Positions 57,936 through 64,000 of a stretch of 64,000 bases of DNA are shown here, one piece after another. The stretch is from Microbacterium sp. T2.11-28. GTDB taxonomy: Bacteria; Actinomycetota; Actinomycetes; Actinomycetales; Microbacteriaceae. A model generated the notes under the pieces. That model saw nothing but the letters and a program-made list of their open reading frames with translations. It was not told the DNA's origin and ran no database searches. How positions within the stretch are numbered: the stretch's first letter is position 1; every line of letters begins with the position of its first letter. The translations under genes and the position numbers were made by a program. The DNA is taken from the NCBI RefSeq assembly GCF_950097975.1, contig NZ_CATNHF010000001.1, positions 735,445-799,444 of the forward strand, read 5' to 3'.

Positions 57936-58760
57936 ATGAGCGAACCCCTCCTCACCGTCCGCGACTTCTCCGTCGTCTACGACGTCGACCCGCCCGTCGC
58001 CGCGGTCAAGAACGTCACCCTCCAACTCCAGCGCGGCGAGATCCTCGGCCTCGCCGGCGAGAGCGGCTGCGGCAAGACGACGCTGGCCTACGGCGTGCAG
58101 CGCCTGCTGAAGGCCCCCGCCGTCATCACGAGCGGCTCCGTCGTCTTCCACGACGCCTCCGGCGACGACATCGACGTCAACGCCCTCGACGCCGAGCAGA
58201 TGCTCGCGTTCCGCTGGGACAAGATCTCCATGGTCTTCCAGGGCGCGATGAACGCGCTCAATCCGGTCGCCACCATCGGCTCCCAGCTCGAGGACGTGTT
58301 CATCGTGCACCGTCCCGAGCTGACGCGGTCCCAGCGCCGCGAGGCCGTCGTCGAGCTCCTCGAGATCGTGAAGGTCGGCGGGCAGCGCTACCGCTCCTTC
58401 CCGCACGAGCTGTCCGGCGGCATGCGACAGCGCGTCATGATCGCCATGGCCCTCGCCCTGCGGCCCCAGCTGATGGTGATGGACGAGCCGACCACCGCGC
58501 TCGACGTGCTCGTGCAGCGCGAGATCCTCCGTCAGATCTCCCAGCTGCGGCGCGAATTCGGCTTCTCGGTGATCTTCATCACCCACGATCTGCCCCTGCT
58601 GCTCGAGATCAGCGACCGCATCGCGATCATGCGCGAGGGCGAGATCGTCGAGCTCGACACCGCGGAGCGCATCTGGTCGAACCCGCAGAACGAGTACACG
58701 AGGACGCTTCTCTCCTCGTTCCCCCGCCTCACCGGCGAGCGGGGGGTGGTGGTCCGATGA
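57936..58760 (+). CDS. ABC transporter ATPase (DppD/OppD type)
   Basis: The 274-aa ATPase has Walker [10 protein letters not shown] (41-49), Q-loop [12 protein letters not shown], signature [16 protein letters not shown] and Walker [13 protein letters not shown]. It powers the importer together with the next ATPase. The C-terminal oligopeptide/dipeptide-type extension is short, ending at GERGVVVR. The ATG at 57936 is preceded by only weak ribosome-site sequence. Its stop overlaps the next start as ATGA. Confidence 0.95.
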   Translation: MSEPLLTVRDFSVVYDVDPPVAAVKNVTLQLQRGEILGLAGESGCGKTTLAYGVQRLLKAPAVITSGSVVFHDASGDDIDVNALDAEQMLAFRWDKISMVFQGAMNALNPVATIGSQLEDVFIVHRPELTRSQRREAVVELLEIVKVGGQRYRSFPHELSGGMRQRVMIAMALALRPQLMVMDEPTTALDVLVQREILRQISQLRREFGFSVIFITHDLPLLLEISDRIAIMREGEIVELDTAERIWSNPQNEYTRTLLSSFPRLTGERGVVVR

Positions 58761-59581
58761 CGCTCCTCGAATTCGACCACGTGTCCAAGATCTACTCCGT
58801 CCGCGGCGCCGGCCAGATCAAGGCGCTCGACGACGTGAGCTTCACCCTCGAGTCGGGCCAGACGATCGGCCTGGTCGGCCAGTCCGGAAGCGGCAAGTCG
58901 ACGATCGCGAAGATCCTCACCCAGCTTGAGGTGCCCTCCAGCGGAGAGGTGCGGCTGGACGGTGCGCCGATCCCCCGCCGCGGCGCGGGGCTGCGCTCGT
59001 ACCGGCAGCAGCTGCGCATGGTGTTCCAGGACCCCTTCGCCTCCCTCAACCCGTACCACTCCATTCGCTACCACGTGGAGCGTCCGCTGCGGCTGGACGA
59101 CGTCGTGCCGGCGTCCGAGACCGAGGCGGAGGTGCGCCGCCTGCTCGAGCGCGTGCGCCTCGACGCCGATGCGGTCATCGACCGCCGGCCGCACGAGCTG
59201 TCCGGCGGTCAGCGTCAGCGCGTCGCGATCGCGCGCGCCCTCGCCTCGCGGCCGCGGCTGCTCATCGCGGACGAGCCCGTCTCGATGCTCGACGTCTCGC
59301 TGCGCCTGGGAGTGCTGAACCTCCTGGCCGACCTCCAGCGCGAAGAGGGACTGGGCGTCCTCTACATCACCCACGACCTCGCGACGGCGCGGCACTTCAG
59401 CGACGAGATCATGGTGCTCAACCAGGGTCGCGTCGTCGAGCGCGGCCCCGCCGACGACGTCATCCTCCGCCCGCAGGACCCGTACACGCAGGAACTGCGC
59501 GCCGCATCGCCCGACCCCGAGAAGCACTTCGCCGCGGCATCCGGGTCGGGACGCACCGAGACCCTGGGAGGCTCCCTGTGA
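58757..59581 (+). CDS. ABC transporter ATPase (DppF/OppF type)
   Basis: The 274-aa ATPase has Walker A GQSGSGKST (41-49), Q-loop MVFQDPFASLNPYH, signature LSGGQRQRVAIARALA and Walker B LLIADEPVSMLD. It is the partner of the DppD-type ATPase; both starts and stops overlap neighbours by 4 bp, so the whole operon is translationally coupled. Confidence 0.95.
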   Translation: MTLLEFDHVSKIYSVRGAGQIKALDDVSFTLESGQTIGLVGQSGSGKSTIAKILTQLEVPSSGEVRLDGAPIPRRGAGLRSYRQQLRMVFQDPFASLNPYHSIRYHVERPLRLDDVVPASETEAEVRRLLERVRLDADAVIDRRPHELSGGQRQRVAIARALASRPRLLIADEPVSMLDVSLRLGVLNLLADLQREEGLGVLYITHDLATARHFSDEIMVLNQGRVVERGPADDVILRPQDPYTQELRAASPDPEKHFAAASGSGRTETLGGSL

Positions 59582-60669
59582 CCGCCGTCGAACCCCAGCT
59601 CCCGCCGGAGTCGCTGACGCGCACCCCCGACCCGCTCGAGGTCGGGACGACCGCCACCGTGGCCGAGAAGGGCCACTCGCGGATCCCCTGGCGCTTCCTC
59701 GGCGGACGCGCCGCGTTCTACCTGTTCACCCTGTGGGCCGCGATCACGATCAACTTCTTCCTGCCGCGCCTGATGAAGGGCGACGCCGTCGACCAGTACC
59801 TGGCGCGCAACCGGAACGTGAGCCCCGAGGCCGCGGAGGCGCTGCGGGCACTGCTCGGACTCGACTCCGACAAGAGCCTGCTCCAGCAGTACATCGACTA
59901 CTGGGGCCTGCTGCTGCGCGGCGACCTCGGCGTCTCGCTGCTGCACGGCCTGCGCCCCGTCACCGAGGTGATCGCGGGGGCGCTCCCCTGGACGATCGGA
60001 CTCGTGGGGTTCGCCACGATCATGTCATTCGTGATCGGCACCCTCGGCGGCGCGATCGTCGGATGGCGCCGCGGCAGCAGGCTCGACGGGCTCATCCCGC
60101 TCACCACCTTCCTCAGCACGATCCCCTACTTCTGGCTGGGGCTCCTCGCGATCGCCGTCTTCTCGGTGAACCTCAAGTGGTTCCCGATCGGCAAGGCGTA
60201 CGGCGTCGGCGTGCAGCCGGAGTGGTCGGCCGAGTTCATCGGCGAGGTGATCCACCACGGCACGCTTCCGGCGGTCACGATCATCATCGCCTCGCTCGGC
60301 GGATGGATGCTGGGCATGCGCAACATGATGCTCACCGTCCTCGACGAGGACTACATCACCGTCGCGCAGGCCAAGGGCATGCCGAACCGGCGGGTGCTGT
60401 GGCGCTACGCCGCGCGCAACGCGGTGCTGCCCCAGATCCAGAGCTTCGCCCTGTCGATCGGCTTCATCGTCGGCGGCACGATCGTCATGGAGATGGTCTT
60501 CAGCTACCCGGGCGTCGGAAAGCTCCTGCTCGACGCCACCAACGCGAAGGACTTCGCGCTCATGCAGGGCGTCTTCCTCGTGATCACCCTGTCGGTCCTC
60601 GTCGCCAACATCCTCGCCGATGTCGCGTACGCGTTCCTCGACCCCCGCACCCGCCAGACGGAGGCCTGA
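59578..60669 (+). CDS. ABC transporter permease (DppB/OppB type)
   Basis: The 363-aa permease starts at GTG overlapping the previous stop (GTGA). A 40-residue hydrophilic tail precedes six transmembrane segments, with the EAA-like loop ITVAQAKGMPNRRVLWRYAA near residue 260 and FSYPGVGKLLLDATNAKDF near the end. It forms half of the translocation pore. Confidence 0.94.
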   Translation: MTAVEPQLPPESLTRTPDPLEVGTTATVAEKGHSRIPWRFLGGRAAFYLFTLWAAITINFFLPRLMKGDAVDQYLARNRNVSPEAAEALRALLGLDSDKSLLQQYIDYWGLLLRGDLGVSLLHGLRPVTEVIAGALPWTIGLVGFATIMSFVIGTLGGAIVGWRRGSRLDGLIPLTTFLSTIPYFWLGLLAIAVFSVNLKWFPIGKAYGVGVQPEWSAEFIGEVIHHGTLPAVTIIIASLGGWMLGMRNMMLTVLDEDYITVAQAKGMPNRRVLWRYAARNAVLPQIQSFALSIGFIVGGTIVMEMVFSYPGVGKLLLDATNAKDFALMQGVFLVITLSVLVANILADVAYAFLDPRTRQTEA

Positions 60670-60671
60670 GC

Positions 60672-61685
60672 ATGACCACCACAGCCCGTATCGCGACCGC
60701 GCGCCCCGAGGCGACCTGGCGCACCCGGTTCGGCGCGGCGTTCGCGATGTTCCGCAACCGCAAGTCGATCGCGGGCCTGTCGATCCTCGGCTTCTTCGTG
60801 CTGGTCGCGATCTTCGCCGACGTGCTCGCGCCCTACTCTCCCACCAAGGTCGACAACACCGCGCGCTTCCAGCCGCCCTCCGCCGCCCACTGGCTCGGGA
60901 CGACCCACATCGGTGAGGACGTGCTCAGCCAGGTGATCCACGGCACGCGCGGCGTGCTGGTGGTCGGCTTCCTCGCCGCCGTCATCGCGACGATCATCGC
61001 GATCGTCGTCGGCGTGATCTCCGGCTACCTGACCGGCTGGCGCAGCGAGGCCCTGTCGGCGCTGACGAACGTCTTCCTCGTGATCCCCGGGATCCCGCTC
61101 ATCATCATCGTCGCCTCGACCTTCGAGGATCCGCCCCTCATCCTCATCGCCGGCGTGCTCGGCATCATCGGCTGGGCCTGGGGTGCGCGGGTGCTGCGGG
61201 CGCAGACGATGTCGCTGCGCAACCGCGACTTCATCCAGGCCGCGCGCGCCAACGGCGAGCCGCTGCGCCGGATCATCGCGGTCGAGATGCTCCCCAACCT
61301 CATGGCCCTCATCGCGGCGAGCTTCGTCGGCACGGTGACTGCCGCGATCCTGGGACTCACGACGCTCTCGTACATCGGCGTCATCCCCGTCGACACCTAC
61401 AACTGGGGGACGATCCTGAACTGGGCCAGCGCCCAGGGCGCGTTCCGGCAGAACCAGTGGTGGTGGTACCTGCCCCCGGGCCTGTGCATCGCCGCCATCG
61501 GCGTCGCCCTCTCGCTCATCAACTTCGGCATCGACGAATACGTCAACCCGCGCCTGCGCTCCGCCGGCGAGCGCGCCCGCGCGATGAAGAAGAAGGGGCT
61601 CGACGTCAACGACGCCGTCACCGTCGTGCGCCCCGCCGCCGCCGTTCCGCCGCTCTCCCCGACCACCAAGGACTCTCCCGCATGA
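60672..61685 (+). CDS. ABC transporter permease (DppC/OppC type)
   Basis: The 337-aa permease has an N-terminal membrane span (about 33-55), the APYSPTKVDN extracytoplasmic loop and five further spans. The EAA loop is FIQAARANGEPLRRIIAVEM near residue 188. A C-terminal basic tail follows (ARAMKKKGLDVND). It completes the pore with the DppB-type subunit. Its stop overlaps the GH3 start by 4 bp. Confidence 0.94.
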   Translation: MTTTARIATARPEATWRTRFGAAFAMFRNRKSIAGLSILGFFVLVAIFADVLAPYSPTKVDNTARFQPPSAAHWLGTTHIGEDVLSQVIHGTRGVLVVGFLAAVIATIIAIVVGVISGYLTGWRSEALSALTNVFLVIPGIPLIIIVASTFEDPPLILIAGVLGIIGWAWGARVLRAQTMSLRNRDFIQAARANGEPLRRIIAVEMLPNLMALIAASFVGTVTAAILGLTTLSYIGVIPVDTYNWGTILNWASAQGAFRQNQWWWYLPPGLCIAAIGVALSLINFGIDEYVNPRLRSAGERARAMKKKGLDVNDAVTVVRPAAAVPPLSPTTKDSPA

Positions 61686-63934
61686 CCACCGTCGACCTGT
61701 CGACCTCCCCCTACCTCGACCCGAACCTGCCCGTCGACGACCGCGTCGCCGACCTCCTCGGCCGCATGACGCTGCCCGAGAAGGTGGGGCAGATGCTCCA
61801 GCTGGACGCCCGCGAGGACCTCGACGAGGCGGTCCTCGGACGCCACGCCGGATCGATCCTCCACACCTCCCCCGAGAAGGTGCTGCAGGCCGCTCACCTG
61901 ACGGCCCAGACGCGGCTGCGGATCCCGCTGCTGGTGGCCGAGGACTGCATCCACGGGCACTCGTTCTGGGAGGGCGCGACGATCTTCCCCACCCAGCTCG
62001 GCATGGCGGCGACATGGGACACCGACCTCGTCGAGCAGGTGGCCCGCGCGACCGCCGCCGAGGTGGCCGCCACCGGCATCCACTGGACCTTCTCGCCGGT
62101 GCTGTGCATCGCACGCGACCTGCGCTGGGGCCGGGTGAACGAGACCTTCGGCGAGGACCCCTTCCTCATCGGCGAGCTCGCCTCGGCGATGGTGCGCGGG
62201 TATCAGGGCGGCGGACTGGACGACCCGGACGCGATCCTCGCCACGGCCAAGCACTTCGCGGGATACTCCGAGACCCAGGGCGGGCGCGACGCGAGCGAGG
62301 CCGACATCTCGCACCGCAAGCTCCGCTCGTGGTTCCTCCCGCCGTTCGAGCGCGTCGCGCGCGAAGGCTGCCGCACGTTCATGCTGGGCTACCAGACCAC
62401 CGACGGCGTGCCGATCACGATCAACGACTGGCTCCTCAGCGACGTCCTGCGCGGCGAGTGGGGCTACACCGGCACGCTCATCACCGACTGGGACAACATC
62501 GGCCGCATGGTCTGGGAGCAGAAGGTGCAGCCCGACTACGCGCACGCGGCCGCGGCCGCCGTCAAGGCCGGCAACGACATGGTCATGACCACGCCGAAGT
62601 TCTTCGAGGGCGCGCTCGACGCGGTCGCCTCCGGCATGCTCGACGAGTCCGACATCGACCGCGCCGTCGCCCGCATCCTCAGCCTCAAGTTCCGCTTCGG
62701 CCTGTTCGAGAACCCTCGCCTGCCCGACACGGCGCGGATCGGCTCGGTGATCGCCCAGCGCGCCCACACCGACCTGAACCTCGAGGTCGCCCGCCGCTCG
62801 CTCGTGCTGCTGCGCAACGACGGCACGCTGCCGCTGGAGCCCGCCGCCGCGCCCCGGCGGATCGCGGTCGTCGGACCGCTCGCCGACGACGCGCAGACCC
62901 AGCTCGGCGACTGGGCCGGCTCGTCCGGCCAGGTCGACTGGATGCCCGACGGCCACCCGCGCGCGCAGATCACGACGGTGCTCGACGGCCTGCGCGACCT
63001 CGTCCCCGCCGACTGGAGCGTCGAGTTCACCGAGGGCGCCGGCATCCTGGACCTCTCCGACGACCCCGCTGGCGTGTTCCCCGACGGCCAGCCGCGGCCG
63101 CCGATCGTCGTGCCGCGCGAGCCGGACGCCGCCGAGATCGCCGAGGCCGTCGCCGTCGCGGAGCGCTCCGACGTCGTCGTCGCGGTCGTCGGCGACCGCA
63201 TCGAGCTGGTCGGCGAGGGACGCTCGACGGCCACCCTCGAACTGGTCGGCGGACAGCGGGCGCTCCTGGAGGCCCTGGCGGCGACCGGCACGCCGCTGGT
63301 CGTGGTGCTCCTCGCCTCCAAGCCCCTCGTCCTGCCCGAGGCCGTGCGCGAGGCGTCGCTCGTCTGGGTCGCCAACCCCGGCATGCAGGGCGGACGCGCG
63401 ATCGCCGAACTCCTCCTCGGGCGGATCGAGCCGCAGGGGCGGCTCCCGATCTCGTTCGCACGTCACGCGGGGCAGCAGCCCACGTACTACAACCAGATCC
63501 GGGGCCAGCACGGCGACCGCTACGCGGACCTCACCCAGAGTCCTGCGCACGCGTTCGGCGAGGGACTGTCCTACTCGACGGTCGAGTACGGCGAGGTGGA
63601 GATCCTCACGCCCGCCGTGGACGTCGGCGACACCGTCCGTGCCCGTGTGACGCTGCGCAACACCGGAGCGCGCGCGGCGCACGAGGTGGTGCAGGTGTAC
63701 GTGCGCGACCAGGTCACGTCGGTGAGCTGGGCCGACAAGGAGCTCAAGGCGTACCGGCACGTCGACCTCGCCGCCGGCGAGACGGCGGTCGTCGAGGTGA
63801 CCGTTCCCGCCGCGGACTGCACGATCGTCGACGCCGCGGGTCGCCGCATCGTCGAGCCCGGCGCGTTCGAGCTGCTCATCGGGCCGTCGTCGCGCGACGA
63901 GGTGCTCCAGCCGGCGGCGTTCGAGATCCGCTGA
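61682..63934 (+). CDS. GH3 beta-glucosidase, cytoplasmic
   Basis: The 750-aa GH3 enzyme has the N-terminal barrel with VAEDCIHGHSFWEGATIFPT, GRVNETFGEDPFLIGELASA and KHFAGYSETQGGRDASEADI. The nucleophile Asp lies in LITDWDNIGRM (about 265-275). The alpha/beta sandwich and a C-terminal fibronectin-like domain follow (YGEVEILTPAVDVGDTVRAR). There is no signal peptide, so it hydrolyses imported cellobiose- or xylobiose-type sugars in the cytoplasm. It closes the importer operon, overlapping the permease stop by 4 bp. Confidence 0.95.
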   Translation: MTTVDLSTSPYLDPNLPVDDRVADLLGRMTLPEKVGQMLQLDAREDLDEAVLGRHAGSILHTSPEKVLQAAHLTAQTRLRIPLLVAEDCIHGHSFWEGATIFPTQLGMAATWDTDLVEQVARATAAEVAATGIHWTFSPVLCIARDLRWGRVNETFGEDPFLIGELASAMVRGYQGGGLDDPDAILATAKHFAGYSETQGGRDASEADISHRKLRSWFLPPFERVAREGCRTFMLGYQTTDGVPITINDWLLSDVLRGEWGYTGTLITDWDNIGRMVWEQKVQPDYAHAAAAAVKAGNDMVMTTPKFFEGALDAVASGMLDESDIDRAVARILSLKFRFGLFENPRLPDTARIGSVIAQRAHTDLNLEVARRSLVLLRNDGTLPLEPAAAPRRIAVVGPLADDAQTQLGDWAGSSGQVDWMPDGHPRAQITTVLDGLRDLVPADWSVEFTEGAGILDLSDDPAGVFPDGQPRPPIVVPREPDAAEIAEAVAVAERSDVVVAVVGDRIELVGEGRSTATLELVGGQRALLEALAATGTPLVVVLLASKPLVLPEAVREASLVWVANPGMQGGRAIAELLLGRIEPQGRLPISFARHAGQQPTYYNQIRGQHGDRYADLTQSPAHAFGEGLSYSTVEYGEVEILTPAVDVGDTVRARVTLRNTGARAAHEVVQVYVRDQVTSVSWADKELKAYRHVDLAAGETAVVEVTVPAADCTIVDAAGRRIVEPGAFELLIGPSSRDEVLQPAAFEIR

Positions 63935-64000
63935 GCCGTCGGCCGGGCACCGCGTCTCGTCTCGGTCGCTCCGCTCCCTCGCTCGACGACCGGATACGTC

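Overview
The window is a 64-kb stretch of very GC-rich chromosome from an actinobacterium. It most resembles the family Microbacteriaceae (a Microbacterium-like organism). Pointers to this are the Lsr2 nucleoid protein, the LexA-controlled ImuA'-ImuB-DnaE2 mutasome, a DUF222-type HNH nuclease, FmdB next to MscL, two copies of a small domain I know mainly from Microbacteriaceae, and many start codons placed exactly 6-7 nt after a TANNNT -10 box (leaderless mRNAs). The assignment rests on recognised gene families, not on a database search. There are no insertion sequences, prophage genes, CRISPR arrays or rRNA genes. Two tRNA genes are present: Ala-CGC and Arg-CCT.

Layout. 1-5.7 kb is housekeeping: the end of an amino-acid dehydrogenase, tRNA-Ala, an amidohydrolase, a coiled-coil membrane protein, a GNAT enzyme, galU, 5-formyl-THF cyclo-ligase, an FmdB zinc ribbon and mscL. 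5.7-10.4 kb holds a 1248-aa helicase/nuclease-like protein whose catalytic motifs all look eroded, followed by an O6-alkylguanine transferase-like protein with the active-site Cys changed to Ala. 10.4-13.4 kb is a DUF485/ActP-type acetate uptake pair with a divergent RamA-like GAF-LuxR regulator. 13.5-24.3 kb is a mix of lsr2, a flavodoxin-like protein, MarR, AraC and SRPBCC proteins, two related small-domain proteins, a CinA-GNAT fusion, an esterase, a formaldehyde-dehydrogenase-like ADH and a frameshifted endonuclease/exonuclease/phosphatase protein. 24.4-31.5 kb has a 959-aa kinase/LytM-like/class-III aminotransferase fusion, a secreted repeat protein, an HxlR/azoreductase pair and tRNA-Arg.

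31.5-40.6 kb is a sugar-utilisation locus: a cellulase-like glycosidase, a DUF5107-TPR protein, an AraC regulator, and an ABC importer of two permeases and a lipoprotein. A 17/19-identical sequence sits upstream of both transcripts and is the likely shared operator. 40.7-43.8 kb has a CPBP protease gene broken by an in-frame stop, a GH114 lipoprotein, DoxX and a cysteine-free HesB-like protein. 44.0-49.8 kb is the DNA-damage mutasome operon behind a perfect LexA box. 49.9-52.6 kb carries an HNH nuclease, a highly structured ~175-nt candidate non-coding RNA, an M23 peptidase with a long structured leader and a TTG start, and IdeR. 52.6-56.0 kb has serC, the DUF222-HNH nuclease and a TetR regulator. 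56.2-63.9 kb is a six-gene operon of a family-5 binding protein, two ATPases, two permeases and a GH3 beta-glucosidase, which would import and hydrolyse beta-linked oligosaccharides.

The signals I would follow first are the structured RNA at 50465-50640, the eroded helicase-nuclease at 5913-9659, the operator pair at 36206/40663, the CinA-GNAT fusion, and the Cys-to-Ala alkyltransferase-like protein.
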